In this document: in pieces, positions 27,317 to 36,172 of the stretch
Layout of the letters: every line of letters starts with the position of its first letter
Numbering within the stretch: the stretch's first letter is position 1
Origin: CAZAQK01 sp964535825
GTDB taxonomy: Bacteria; Pseudomonadota; Alphaproteobacteria; Rickettsiales; SXRF01
Assembly (NCBI GenBank): GCA_964535825.1
Contig: CAZHUC010000004.1
Location: 119,826 to 183,825, forward strand
Direction: 5' to 3'
DNA length: 64,000 nt
Notes under the pieces: model-generated
Seen by the model: only the letters and a program-made list of their open reading frames with translations
Told to the model about the DNA's origin: nothing
The model's database searches: none
Made by a program: the position numbers and the translations under genes

Positions 27317-27880
27317 ATGGCAGATAAGAAACGCGACATCTGGTTTGTGATTAATGCCTTTACCGTCGGTCTGGTGGTGCTGGCTGTGATGCATAGCCTT
27401 AAACCTTATTTTGAGCCACCAGATCCGATGAAACCTCAGATCATGGATTATGCCGCTACACTCAGGGTAATGGAAGCTGATGCTGTTCCAGCCTTGCTGA
27501 AAAGCAAGAACGGCAAGCCGACCTTCATGGTGTTGTATGCTTCATGGTGCGGCTATTGTCGCGCGAAAATGCCGGAGATCATAAGTCTGATGCGTGAGGG
27601 CAAGCTGGCTCACGTCAATATGCTGTTCCTCTCGCGCGATAAAAGTCCGATGGAACTTTCGACCTATCTGGTGCATTCCGGGTTTTATACGGATATTGAC
27701 CCCATTATCGCCAAAAGCAATTTCCTGAATCCGCTGAATGATGCGCTGGCTGTGCTGGGTAGTGAATATAGGGGATCGGTGCCATTCATGGAGCTTTATG
27801 ATGCCGGGGGTAAGGCGGTGCGGCAAATACCACACAGCAGCTCAAAAAATGAGATACTGGAGGCTACAGAATCCCTTTAA
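27317..27880 (+). CDS. Membrane-anchored thioredoxin-like protein
   Basis: The ATG at 27317 is preferred over an upstream GTG that overlaps the GNAT gene. The 187-aa protein has an N-terminal membrane anchor (about 8-27) and a periplasmic thioredoxin fold with the redox motif WCGYC (C78, C81) preceded by TFMVLYAS. A cis-proline is likely in GSVPFMELYD. This fits a thiol-disulfide exchange or cytochrome c maturation-type role. Partner unknown. It lies third in the SIMPL-GNAT run. Confidence 0.8.
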   Translation: MADKKRDIWFVINAFTVGLVVLAVMHSLKPYFEPPDPMKPQIMDYAATLRVMEADAVPALLKSKNGKPTFMVLYASWCGYCRAKMPEIISLMREGKLAHVNMLFLSRDKSPMELSTYLVHSGFYTDIDPIIAKSNFLNPLNDALAVLGSEYRGSVPFMELYDAGGKAVRQIPHSSSKNEILEATESL

Positions 27881-28035
27881 TATGTGCCATTTAAGCATCT
27901 GATTATAAATAAATATACCACAGGGGCGTTTTGGGCGGAATATTCCCAAGGAAATGATTGATTTAGTCCCCTCCATGCAGTAATGCATCTGTCGAAGTTT
28001 TTTCTTAATAAAACAACATTTTCAAGGAGTAACAC

Positions 28036-30111
28036 ATGTCTGTAATGACATTCATTATTCTCTGTGGGGTTGCCTCGTTGCTGTACGGTATATTTGCCGG
28101 ACGGTCAATCATGGCTGCGCCTTCAGGGTCTGATCGTATGAAAAATATTGCTGCCGCCATTCAAGAAGGCGCGCGTGCGTATCTCAATCGCCAGTATCGC
28201 ACCATCGCTATGGTCGGTGTGGTGATTGGTATCTTTATCTCTATGCAGCTCGGCTGGTATGTGGGCGTTGGCTTCGCTATCGGCGCGGTTTGCTCTGGTA
28301 TCGCGGGCTACATCGGTATGAACATCTCTGTTCGTGCTAACGTGCGCACAGCGGAAGCAGCGCGTTCCGGCCTGCAGCCTGCCCTCACCATCGCGTTCAA
28401 ATCTGGCGCGGTGACCGGTATGCTTGTAGTAGGTCTCGGCCTGCTCGGTATTGCGCTGTATTACATGATGCTCCAGGATATGGGGCTTGATACACGCAAG
28501 ATCGTGGAAGCGCTTGTTGCCCTTTCTTTCGGTGCATCGCTGATCTCCATCTTCGCCCGTCTGGGTGGTGGTATCTTCACCAAAGGTGCGGACGTAGGTG
28601 CTGACCTTGTTGGTAAGGTTGAAGCGAACATCCCCGAGGATGATCCACGCAACCCTGCCGTTATCGCCGACAACGTGGGCGACAACGTGGGTGACTGCGC
28701 GGGTATGGCAGCTGACCTTTTCGAAACCTATGTGGTAACACTCGTTGCCACCATGCTCCTTGCCGCTATCTACTTCACTGGCGAAGCGCAGGCGAACATG
28801 ATGCTTTATCCTCTGGCTGTTGGTGGTGCGTGTATCCTCACCTCCATCATCGGCACGTTCTTCGTGAAGCTTGGTAAAGGCCGCAATATTATGGCGGCAC
28901 TTTACAAGGGCCTTCTCTGGAGCGCGGGTCTGGGTGCTGTTGCGATCTATTTCGTGACCGACCACCTGATCGGCATCAGCACGGAATACAACGTGGGTGA
29001 AATGGTATTTACCGGCCGCTATGTATTCTATTGTGCTTTGGTTGGTCTGGCTGTAACCGGTGCGCTGGTATGGCTCACTGAGTACTACACCTCCACCAAG
29101 TTCCGCCCTGTTCGCAGCGTGGCACAGGCTTCAACCACTGGTCACGGCACGAACGTGATTCAGGGGCTGGCTGTTTCCATGGAAGCAACGGCTCTGCCAG
29201 CACTCGTTATCTGCGCTGGTATCATTGTACCGTTCCTGCTCTGTGGTCTGTTCGGTATCGCTGTTGCGGCAACCACCATGCTGGCACTTGCCGGTATCGT
29301 TGTGGCGCTTGACGCATATGGCCCTGTGACCGACAACGCTGGCGGTATTGCTGAAATGTCTGAAATGCCAAAGGACGTCCGCGAGACCACAGACGCACTC
29401 GATGCAGTTGGCAACACGACCAAAGCAGTAACCAAAGGTTACGCGATCGGTTCTGCTGCGCTTGCATCACTGGTGTTGTTTGCGGCGTACACGGAAGACC
29501 TGAAGCACTATTTCCCAGACCTGAACGTACAGTTCCTGTTGTCTGATCCATATGTTGTGGTGGGTCTCCTGATCGGTGGTATGCTCCCGTACCTCTTTGG
29601 TGCGATGGGCATGCAGGCTGTGGGCCGTGCTGCTGGCTCTGTGGTGGTGGAAGTTCGCCGCCAATTTAAGGAGATTCCGGGCATCATGGCGGGCACTGCA
29701 AAGCCGGATTACGGCCGTGCAGTTGACATGCTCACCAAAGCTGCGATCAAGGAAATGATCATTCCTTCGCTGCTGCCGGTGGCATCACCTGTTGTGCTGT
29801 ATTTCGTTATCAGTTCCTTCGCGGGTCAGGAGCAGGCATTTGCTGCTCTGGGCGCGATGCTCCTTGGTATCATCGTAACCGGTCTGTTCGTGGCGATCTC
29901 CATGACAGCAGGTGGCGGTGCTTGGGATAACGCCAAGAAATACATCGAAGAAGGCCATCATGGTGGTAAAGGTTCAGATGCTCATAAAGCAGCTGTGACC
30001 GGTGACACTGTGGGTGATCCATATAAGGACACCGCTGGTCCTGCCGTGAACCCGATGATCAAGATCGCCAACATTGTTGCGATCCTGCTCCTCGCGCTTC
30101 TGGCGCACTAA
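28036..30111 (+). CDS. hppA: Membrane H+-translocating pyrophosphatase, K+-independent type
   Basis: Hydrolyses pyrophosphate and pumps protons across the inner membrane. 691 aa with about 16 membrane segments. Catalytic segments: DVGADLVGKVEANIPEDDP (from 187) and ADNVGDNVGDCAGMAADLFE (211-230). The GNTTKA motif at 459-464 carries Lys at the position (K463) that in this family distinguishes K+-independent enzymes from K+-dependent ones, which have Ala. The C-terminal block TGDTVGDPYKDTAGPAVNPMIKI is also typical. SD AAGGAG is 8 nt upstream of the ATG. Followed by a REP-like doublet and a strong terminator. Confidence 0.96.
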   Translation: MSVMTFIILCGVASLLYGIFAGRSIMAAPSGSDRMKNIAAAIQEGARAYLNRQYRTIAMVGVVIGIFISMQLGWYVGVGFAIGAVCSGIAGYIGMNISVRANVRTAEAARSGLQPALTIAFKSGAVTGMLVVGLGLLGIALYYMMLQDMGLDTRKIVEALVALSFGASLISIFARLGGGIFTKGADVGADLVGKVEANIPEDDPRNPAVIADNVGDNVGDCAGMAADLFETYVVTLVATMLLAAIYFTGEAQANMMLYPLAVGGACILTSIIGTFFVKLGKGRNIMAALYKGLLWSAGLGAVAIYFVTDHLIGISTEYNVGEMVFTGRYVFYCALVGLAVTGALVWLTEYYTSTKFRPVRSVAQASTTGHGTNVIQGLAVSMEATALPALVICAGIIVPFLLCGLFGIAVAATTMLALAGIVVALDAYGPVTDNAGGIAEMSEMPKDVRETTDALDAVGNTTKAVTKGYAIGSAALASLVLFAAYTEDLKHYFPDLNVQFLLSDPYVVVGLLIGGMLPYLFGAMGMQAVGRAAGSVVVEVRRQFKEIPGIMAGTAKPDYGRAVDMLTKAAIKEMIIPSLLPVASPVVLYFVISSFAGQEQAFAALGAMLLGIIVTGLFVAISMTAGGGAWDNAKKYIEEGHHGGKGSDAHKAAVTGDTVGDPYKDTAGPAVNPMIKIANIVAILLLALLAH

Positions 30112-30119
30112 TTGTAAAA

Positions 30120-30193
30120 TGTCATGGTCGGGCTTGACCCGACCATCCATCTGATAAACAGTATGGATCCTCGGCTCAAGGCCGAGGATGACA
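30120..30193. repeat. REP-like palindromic doublet
   Basis: Two perfect 9-bp hairpins are arranged back to back. ATGGTCGGG/CCCGACCAT (30124-30132 with 30138-30146) is followed by ATCCTCGGC/GCCGAGGAT (30167-30175 with 30181-30189). The whole unit is bounded by TGTCAT and ATGACA, so it is itself an imperfect dyad. A second element of the same design is at 36060-36139. Such units are dispersed in many alphaproteobacterial genomes. Confidence 0.8.
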
Positions 30194-30201
30194 AGATAAC
30201 G

Positions 30202-30230
30202 AAAAGGCCGCCTCCGGGCGGCCTTTTTTA
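30202..30230 (+). terminator. Rho-independent terminator after hppA
   Basis: Perfect 9-bp stem AAGGCCGCC/GGCGGCCTT with loop TCCG (30204-30225), extended by A/T pairs and followed by a T run (30224-30229). It ends the hppA transcript. Confidence 0.9.
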
Positions 30231-30258
30231 TTGACTGACTTCTTAGAGAAATTAACAT
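30231..30258 (+). promoter_or_regulatory. Sigma-70-like promoter of the small lipoprotein gene at 30290
   Basis: TTGACT (30231-30236) and TAACAT (30253-30258) are separated by 16 bp, immediately after the hppA terminator and 31 bp before the ATG. The position between terminator and gene makes it credible. Confidence 0.5.
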
Positions 30259-30289
30259 GTGCAAATAATTCAACATCAGGAGAACAAGA

Positions 30290-30697
30290 ATGGCTAAACA
30301 TGCTCCCAGCAGAACAACCACAGCACTTGCTGCAGTATTAGCGACAGCATGCACGTCGCCGACCCATGATAATCTACACGGTTCACAAGAGCAGAATATA
30401 CGGATCGGTGGGTTAGTGCTTAATCCTGTCAGCTTTGAAATAAAGGTTTTAGCGGTTGCATACGAGATAGAAGCAGCACTGGAAAAAGGTGATAATTACA
30501 ATGTACATACGGAAGAACTGAAGACTTTGGCAAAAGCGTATCAACAATTTTCTCCAGAGGCCATCGAGAGCATTGATAAACGGATACATGGTTGGGCGCA
30601 GCAAACCACTAACAGACCGCATCTGGACAAGGCAATGGTCATTATCCAGGAGATATTCGATAAGGAAAAATTCAGGCAAGCATCGCCTGTACGCTAA
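30290..30697 (+). CDS. Hypothetical lipoprotein-like protein (135 aa)
   Basis: Unrecognised. A good SD (AGGAG) lies 8 nt before the ATG. The N-terminus is basic with a short hydrophobic stretch ending LATAC, a lipobox-like site with Cys at 21. The rest is helical and charged (EIKVLAVAYEIEAALEKGD, HTEELKTLAKAYQQF, DKAMVIIQEIFDKEKF). It stands alone, with its own promoter-like sequence and terminators on both sides. Probably an exported small helical protein; no function can be assigned. Confidence 0.65.
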   Translation: MAKHAPSRTTTALAAVLATACTSPTHDNLHGSQEQNIRIGGLVLNPVSFEIKVLAVAYEIEAALEKGDNYNVHTEELKTLAKAYQQFSPEAIESIDKRIHGWAQQTTNRPHLDKAMVIIQEIFDKEKFRQASPVR

Positions 30698-30713
30698 GGC
30701 TTATTAAACAATG

Positions 30714-30742
30714 AAAACGCCGCCTCCGGGCGGTTTTTTTTT
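30714..30742 (+). terminator. Rho-independent terminator after the lipoprotein-like gene
   Basis: Stem CCGCC/GGCGG with loop TCCG (30720-30733), preceded by AAAACG and followed by nine or more T residues. It also abuts the stop of the convergent VTT gene, so may act in both directions. The core is nearly the same as that of the hppA terminator. Confidence 0.85.
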
Positions 30743-31160
30743 ATATCAGGTGATAACCGTAAGCAACGACCAGACCGGCGACGATCAATGGCAGTGCAAG
30801 GCGCAGGGGTATCTTCACCATGCCAGCCAGCACCACGAACAGGTTGAACAGTGGCATCCAACTTACCAGCAGTACGAACACACCGTATTTTACAAAGAAT
30901 CCGCGCATCTTAAGTAACGTGCCGGATACGTTCTGGCCGGTGGCAGCGGCGCGCTTGGCGATGAATGTACCTACAACATAATTGAAGAATTGTCCGATCG
31001 TTGCACCTGCAACAGCACAGACGCATGCCAGCGGCATGGAGTAACCACCCATGCCTTCATTGGTAAAGCTTTTCATGGCAAAGAACGTCGGTTCTGTTCC
31101 GCCTGGAATGACACTTGCCACCCAGGCTGATTCCAGCAAGACGTTCAGATATTCATTCAT
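30741..31160 (-). CDS. Small VTT/DedA-related inner membrane protein (YqaA-like)
   Basis: 139-aa polytopic membrane protein with the SNARE-associated/VTT fold features: an N-terminal reentrant-like ESAWVASVIPGGTEPTFF, a Gly-rich membrane segment (CVCAVAGATIGQFFNYVVG) and a second half with LLVSWMPLFNLFVVLAGMVKIPL. These resemble YqaA proteins, the short branch of the DedA superfamily; DedA homologues are implicated in lipid flipping and proton-gradient homeostasis. It ends 1 bp after ispA, with which it is likely co-transcribed. Confidence 0.78.
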   Translation of the reverse strand: MNEYLNVLLESAWVASVIPGGTEPTFFAMKSFTNEGMGGYSMPLACVCAVAGATIGQFFNYVVGTFIAKRAAATGQNVSGTLLKMRGFFVKYGVFVLLVSWMPLFNLFVVLAGMVKIPLRLALPLIVAGLVVAYGYHLI

Positions 31161-31161
31161 G

Positions 31162-32139
31162 TCAGGATTTGCGTTCTACCACGAAGCGTGCCAGCGCGCG
31201 CAGGTGGTCGGCTTTTTTGTCGAACACATCAAGATGCGAGATGGCCTGCTTGCTGAGGATCTGCGCATGTTCGCGCGCGCGTTCTACACCCATGCTGGCA
31301 ACCAGCGTTGCTTTGCCGGCGATCTTGTCTTTGCGCACGCCTTTACCCAGCTTGGTACGCGTGCCTTCAACGTCGAGCAGATCGTCGGTGATCTGGAATG
31401 CAAGGCCCATATCGTGCGCGTAAGCACGCAGCAGTTTGCGCATCATAGTGGGTGCTTTGCCAAGGATAGCACCGGCTTCACAGGACACAGCGAATAATTC
31501 GCCGGTCTTCATGCGTTGCAGGCGGATGATCTCATCCAGCGAGAGTTGTTTGTTTTCGGCTTCCATATCCATCATCTGGCCGCCCACCATGCCCCAGCAG
31601 CCGGCCGCCTGTGCCAGTGCCGCGATGAGTTCGCAGCGCACAGAAGGGTCAGCGTGGGTACGCGGGTTTGCCAGTATCTGGAAGGCATAGGCCTGAAGTC
31701 CGTCACCTGCCAGAATGGCGGTGGCTTCGTCGAAGGCTTTGTGACAGGTTGGTTTGCCACGGCGCAGATCGTCGTTATCGAGCGCGGGCAGATCGTCATG
31801 GATCAATGAGTAGGTATGAATGAATTCAATGGCAGCTGCAGTATCCAGCGCAGATTCATAGGCCACGCCGAACAGGCGGCTGGCGCAGACAGTAAGGAAT
31901 GGGCGCAGGCGCTTACCACCGGAAAGTGCGGCATAACGCATGGCTTCCAGAACACGTTCTTCACCTTCGACACTATCTGGCTCAACGACCGGTACAGCCT
32001 TAGGGCTGAGGGGAATCACGGTCGTATTATATTGCTCTGCTGCCTTGAGTAGTTCGGCGATACGGTTTTGCAGGCTATCGGCAACGGAGCGCAGCGCCTC
32101 GTCTAGATCATCGGGGAATCTTGCGTGCATGGGGATCAT
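31162..32139 (-). CDS. ispA: Farnesyl diphosphate synthase (polyprenyl synthetase)
   Basis: Builds C15 farnesyl diphosphate from C5 units. 325 aa. The first Asp-rich motif is DDLPALDNDD and the second DDLLDVEG, with GGKRLRP and the LIHDDL context typical of the short-chain IspA branch. The extension before residue 40 is longer than in E. coli IspA. Starts at ATG 32139 overlapping xseB by ATGA; a second ATG at 32130 is possible. The xseB-ispA order is conserved in many proteobacteria; dxs, the usual third partner, is not here. Confidence 0.93.
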   Translation of the reverse strand: MIPMHARFPDDLDEALRSVADSLQNRIAELLKAAEQYNTTVIPLSPKAVPVVEPDSVEGEERVLEAMRYAALSGGKRLRPFLTVCASRLFGVAYESALDTAAAIEFIHTYSLIHDDLPALDNDDLRRGKPTCHKAFDEATAILAGDGLQAYAFQILANPRTHADPSVRCELIAALAQAAGCWGMVGGQMMDMEAENKQLSLDEIIRLQRMKTGELFAVSCEAGAILGKAPTMMRKLLRAYAHDMGLAFQITDDLLDVEGTRTKLGKGVRKDKIAGKATLVASMGVERAREHAQILSKQAISHLDVFDKKADHLRALARFVVERKS

Positions 32140-32381
32140 TCTGGGTCAAAGGATTTTGTGGTTAATGAGCCATCCGGTGCTTTCAGGATGGATTCAACTT
32201 TAAGACGTGCGGCCTTGAGTTTTTCTTCGCAGTAAGCCTTAAGCTCAGTGCCGCGTACATAATCATTGATAGAGGCTTCAAGGTCGCCCGAACCGGATTC
32301 CAGTTTACGGACAATGGCTTCCAGATCCTTCAAGGCATCTTCAAAAGATTGTGTATCGGGTTTAGCAGCGGCTTTTGTCAT
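32136..32381 (-). CDS. xseB: Exodeoxyribonuclease VII small subunit
   Basis: Small helical subunit of the single-strand exonuclease formed with XseA. 81 aa with the family core SFEDALKDLEAIVRKLESGSGDLEASINDYVRGTELKAYCEEKLKAA. Overlaps ispA by 4 bp. Confidence 0.95.
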   Translation of the reverse strand: MTKAAAKPDTQSFEDALKDLEAIVRKLESGSGDLEASINDYVRGTELKAYCEEKLKAARLKVESILKAPDGSLTTKSFDPE

Positions 32382-32423
32382 AGGCTAACGATTGTATGCA
32401 AGATAGCGGTATGGGGCAAGTAA

Positions 32424-33821
32424 TTAGTGCTTGATTGCTTTGACCAGCTCTTCCGTCATTTTCTTGGCATCACCGAACAGCATCATGGTGTTATCCTGAT
32501 AGAACAGCTCATTTTCGATACCTGCATAACCTGCAGCCATACTGCGTTTGTTGAAAATTACTGTTTTGGCAAGCCCAACGTCAAGTATAGGCATACCGTA
32601 AATAGGGCTTTGCGGGTTGTTCTTTGCGGCCGGGTTGGTAACGTCGTTCGCGCCGATCACATACACCACATCGGTGGTGGCAAAGTCGTTATTGATCTCT
32701 TCCAGCTCATGTACGCTGTCATATGGCACGTTGGCTTCTGCAAGCAATACGTTCATATGGCCAGGCATGCGACCTGCCACAGGATGTATCGCATAGCGCA
32801 CCTTCACGCCTTCAGATTCCAAGGCCTGCGCCATTTCACGCACGGCATGCTGAGCCTGAGCCACCGCCATACCGTATCCGGGCACGATGATAACAGAGGA
32901 GGCGTTCTTCATGAGGAAGGCGGCATCTTCTGCGCTGCCTGCTTTTACCGGGCGGTCTTCGCCACCACTGCTACTGGCGCTACCGCTACCGCTGTCTGAA
33001 CCGAATCCACCAAATATCACGTTGATGATAGAGCGGTTCATGGCCTTGCACATGATGTAAGAAAGGATCGCACCGGATGCACCCACAAGCGCGCCGGTGA
33101 TGATGAGCAGAATGTTGCCAAGCGTGAAGCCGATACCTGCAGCTGCCCAGCCTGAGTATGAGTTCAGCATGGAAACTACCACTGGCATATCCGCACCACC
33201 GATAGGGATGATAAGCAGGAAGCCAACAGCAAATGCCATGGCTATCATCAATATGAAGAGTATTTTAGATTCGCTGAAGCAGAACACCATCAGCACTAAT
33301 AAGATGGCTGCACCCAGTGCGGCATTGAGCATATGCTGGCCAGAAAAACGGATGGGTTTGCCGGACATGATGCCCTGCAACTTAGCGAATGCGATGACAG
33401 AGCCAGAGAAGGTGATAGCACCGATAACAGCGCCAAGGCCCATTTCCATCAGGCTGCCAAAACGAATGTTTCCCGTGCTGCCAATGCCATATGATCCCGG
33501 CGACCAGAGTGCCGATGCAGCGATGAGTACAGCAGCCATACCCACGAGTGAGTGGAAAGCTGCCACGAGCTGTGGCATGGCGGTCATCTGGATCTTGCGG
33601 GCGACACCCGCACCGATCAATCCACCAATGACGATTCCAAAGATGATAAGCGCATAATTCTTGACCACCGGCATGGAGAAGGTGGTGGCAATGGCGATTG
33701 CCATACCGATCATGCCGTAGAGATTGCCGCGCCGTGCTGTTTCAGGTGATGAAAGGCCTTTGAGTGCCAGAATGAACAGCACCGAGGCAGACAGGTAAAG
33801 CAATATGGTAATATCGTTCAT
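32424..33821 (-). CDS. pntB: NAD(P) transhydrogenase subunit beta
   Basis: Membrane and NADP(H)-binding subunit of the proton-translocating transhydrogenase, which makes NADPH from NADH. The ATG at 33821 gives a normal 465-aa protein; longer in-frame starts run into pntAb. It has about nine membrane segments followed by a soluble NADP domain with the GYGMAVAQAQHAVREMA loop and AIHPVAGRMPGHMNVLLAEA. Ser/Gly-rich linker (GSDSGSGSASSSGGED) between the two parts. 4 bp after pntAb. Confidence 0.95.
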   Translation of the reverse strand: MNDITILLYLSASVLFILALKGLSSPETARRGNLYGMIGMAIAIATTFSMPVVKNYALIIFGIVIGGLIGAGVARKIQMTAMPQLVAAFHSLVGMAAVLIAASALWSPGSYGIGSTGNIRFGSLMEMGLGAVIGAITFSGSVIAFAKLQGIMSGKPIRFSGQHMLNAALGAAILLVLMVFCFSESKILFILMIAMAFAVGFLLIIPIGGADMPVVVSMLNSYSGWAAAGIGFTLGNILLIITGALVGASGAILSYIMCKAMNRSIINVIFGGFGSDSGSGSASSSGGEDRPVKAGSAEDAAFLMKNASSVIIVPGYGMAVAQAQHAVREMAQALESEGVKVRYAIHPVAGRMPGHMNVLLAEANVPYDSVHELEEINNDFATTDVVYVIGANDVTNPAAKNNPQSPIYGMPILDVGLAKTVIFNKRSMAAGYAGIENELFYQDNTMMLFGDAKKMTEELVKAIKH

Positions 33822-33825
33822 GGCA

Positions 33826-34224
33826 TTACTTCTTTTCTTTTTTCTGGAACATGGCCAGCATGCGCTGGGTGACGATAAAGCCGCCAAAGATATTGATGGA
33901 TGCGATAACGACCGCGATGAATCCAAATAAATGTGCTGCGCCGCCGCCTTCCGGGCCCATGGCGATGATCGCACCTACGATGATGATACCGGAAATGGCG
34001 TTCGTCACACTCATCAGCGGCGTATGCAGGGCAGGGGTCACTTTCCACACCACATAATATCCCACAAAGCAGGCCAGTACGAACACGGTGAGGCCGAAGA
34101 TGAACGGGTCAATGCCAGAGGTCTGCTGGATCTGCAGGTGCAGGGCATTAATGTCTTCCGCGAGCTCCGCTGCCTCTTGCGCCAGTCTTTCTGCTTTCTG
34201 GTTTACCATTGCGCTATCAAACAT
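33826..34224 (-). CDS. pntAb: NAD(P) transhydrogenase subunit alpha part 2
   Basis: Membrane-only alpha-2 subunit (132 aa) with three or four hydrophobic segments, including FIFGLTVFVLACFVGYYVVWKV and TPLMSVTNAISGIIIVGAI. The split alpha arrangement, as in Rhodospirillum, contrasts with the single PntA of E. coli. Lies between pntAa and pntB. Confidence 0.94.
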   Translation of the reverse strand: MFDSAMVNQKAERLAQEAAELAEDINALHLQIQQTSGIDPFIFGLTVFVLACFVGYYVVWKVTPALHTPLMSVTNAISGIIIVGAIIAMGPEGGGAAHLFGFIAVVIASINIFGGFIVTQRMLAMFQKKEKK

Positions 34225-34238
34225 AACAGATACCTATC

Positions 34239-35351
34239 TTAAGAAAATTGTTTATGCACCACCACACCGTCTTTGCACAGCATTGTTCCAGTAATTAACT
34301 CATCATCCCATTTTACATTCAAGCCTTCTTTACTGAGCATCAATGTGGAGATGAAATTATACAGGTTGCGCGCATAAAGCTGGCTGGCATCGGCTGCCAC
34401 GCGGCTTGGCATATTGCTATAGCCGATCAGCACAACGCCGTAACGTTCTATCACCTTATCCAGTTCTGCGAGTGGGCAGTTACCACCTGCGGCAACCGCA
34501 AGGTCAACGATGACCGATCCTTGCTTCATGCCCTTCACCATATCCTCGGTGATAAGGACTGGCGCTGGCTTCCCAGGGATCAGCGCGGTGGTGATGACGA
34601 TATCATGCTTGATGATGGTATCGTGGATCAGCTGGGCTTGTTTGCGCTTGTAATCCTCGCTCATTTCCTTGGCATAACCGCCGGATGCTTCACCGCTTTC
34701 TTCCGCGGGTACTTCCACGAATTTCGCGCCAAGGCTTTCTACCTGTTCTTTAACTGCAGGTCGAACGTCGAACGCGGAAACAACTGCTCCCAGTCGTTTT
34801 GCAGTAGCGATGGCCTGAAGGCCGGCAACGCCAGCACCAAGAACCAGTGCTTTTGCAGGGGCGACCGTACCTGCCGCCGTCATCATCATCGGCACGGCTT
34901 TGCCAAGCATGGAAACAGCATCGATCACGGCACGATAACCGGCAAGATTACTTTGCGATGAAAGCACGTCCATGGATTGTGCACGGCTGATGCGTGGCAG
35001 GAGTTCCAGGCTAAAGGCAGATATTTTTTTACTATTATACATATCAAAGGCTTCACGGCCGCCATATGGCTCTAACATGCCGATAAGCAACGCACCTTCT
35101 TTGCATTCTGATACTATATCCTTTGCCGGTGGGCGGACGGTAAGCACAATATCCGCACCATGTGTCGGATCTGCTTCAAAGGTTGCACCAGCTGCCTGAT
35201 AAGCGTCTTCAGTGAAGGATGAGCCCACGCCAGCGCCAGCCGTCACGGATACACTCGCGCCAAGGGCGACATATTTTTTTACGCAGTCCGGTGTTGCGGC
35301 AACTCTAAGTTCACCAGAAATATTTTCTTTGAGTACAGCAATTTTAACCAT
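34239..35351 (-). CDS. pntAa: NAD(P) transhydrogenase subunit alpha part 1
   Basis: Soluble NAD(H)-binding subunit of 370 aa, related to alanine dehydrogenase. It starts VKIAVLKENISGELRVAATPD, has the RAQSMDVLSSQSNLAGYRAV block and the NAD-binding loop VLGAGVAGLQAIATAKRLGA. An SD-like GGGGAAG precedes the ATG. First gene of the pntAa-pntAb-pntB operon; no promoter was recognised in the 92-bp gap before it. Confidence 0.95.
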   Translation of the reverse strand: MVKIAVLKENISGELRVAATPDCVKKYVALGASVSVTAGAGVGSSFTEDAYQAAGATFEADPTHGADIVLTVRPPAKDIVSECKEGALLIGMLEPYGGREAFDMYNSKKISAFSLELLPRISRAQSMDVLSSQSNLAGYRAVIDAVSMLGKAVPMMMTAAGTVAPAKALVLGAGVAGLQAIATAKRLGAVVSAFDVRPAVKEQVESLGAKFVEVPAEESGEASGGYAKEMSEDYKRKQAQLIHDTIIKHDIVITTALIPGKPAPVLITEDMVKGMKQGSVIVDLAVAAGGNCPLAELDKVIERYGVVLIGYSNMPSRVAADASQLYARNLYNFISTLMLSKEGLNVKWDDELITGTMLCKDGVVVHKQFS

Positions 35352-35443
35352 GCTTCCCCTGTAGGAAATCGTGTGATTGAAGAGTCAGGTGTAACGGATT
35401 TTTACCCGAGGTGCAAAGAAGAAAATGCTAAAATTAGTGCAAG

Positions 35444-35992
35444 TTATCCGAGGCCGAGCGACATGTCCTGACCAGTGCCAACGGCAGGCGGCGAGAAACT
35501 GCCAAGTTCAGCACGGGAGATCGGAATGAAATCATAATCCGGGAAATTGGATGGATTCACCATGCCGCCCATATTTGCGGTGTTATAATCGGAAAAACCA
35601 CCACCGCCAAAATCACCGCCACCACTGCCTGAGCCGCTGGCATCACCGCCAGCACCGCTGGTGTGATCGGTGATCTCACGGTTCTTGATGAAAATACTGT
35701 GTAATAGTTTTGCAATGAAGCCGCCTTGGGCATCGGGCATGAGGCTAGGCATGATCATTTTGCCGGCAAGCCCCTCAGAGTCACCGCCCATGGCTTTCTG
35801 CAAGCCAACTTCGCCCACGTTATTAAGGTTGAGAGGAACGCCAGTCAGCTTTGCAACTGTGTAGGTCTGTTTGCCGGAGTTATCAAATACGGCATCCATG
35901 GTGCTTTTTTCATTCGTGCCATCGCTTGCGGCATCTTGTTTGCCACGGCCGAAGCCCATATTATTGAGTTGTTGGAATATATTGTCTGACAT
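35444..35992 (-). CDS. Hypothetical Gly-rich protein (182 aa)
   Basis: Unrecognised. The N-terminal two thirds look like a soluble globular region (NNMGFGRGKQDAASDG, TVAKLTGVPLNLNNVGEVGLQKAMGGD). They are followed by a low-complexity Gly/Ser stretch (about 116-135) and a hydrophilic tail. No signal peptide or membrane segment. Poor SD. A REP-like element lies about 70 bp upstream. Codon use looks like that of its neighbours, so it is probably real, but no function is suggested. Confidence 0.6.
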   Translation of the reverse strand: MSDNIFQQLNNMGFGRGKQDAASDGTNEKSTMDAVFDNSGKQTYTVAKLTGVPLNLNNVGEVGLQKAMGGDSEGLAGKMIMPSLMPDAQGGFIAKLLHSIFIKNREITDHTSGAGGDASGSGSGGGDFGGGGFSDYNTANMGGMVNPSNFPDYDFIPISRAELGSFSPPAVGTGQDMSLGLG

Positions 35993-36059
35993 GCGGTTAT
36001 TATAGCGCTTAAACGTCTAAAGTTAAATGATATTATTGTGACAATATTGGCTATATTCT

Positions 36060-36139
36060 CGTCATACCGGCGAAGGCCGGTATCCATTGCTTTCTTTACC
36101 AGATCCCCGGAACTCTCTACCACTCGTCCGGGGATGACG
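36060..36139. repeat. REP-like palindromic doublet, second copy
   Basis: First hairpin ATACCGGC/GCCGGTAT (36064-36071 with 36076-36083). Second hairpin ATCCCCGGA/TCCGGGGAT, arms at 36102-36110 and 36127-36135, around a 16-nt loop. Bounded by CGTCAT and ATGACG. Same layout as 30120-30193 with different stem sequences. Lies 3' of apaG. Confidence 0.78.
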
Positions 36140-36172
36140 GGAATCTAAGCGGCAAGCTGCTAAGATTTGCCG

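Noticed and set aside
28123..28965. 280-aa reverse-strand frame opposite hppA
   Set aside because: Shadow of the highly conserved pyrophosphatase; Thr/His/Arg-rich and without motifs.
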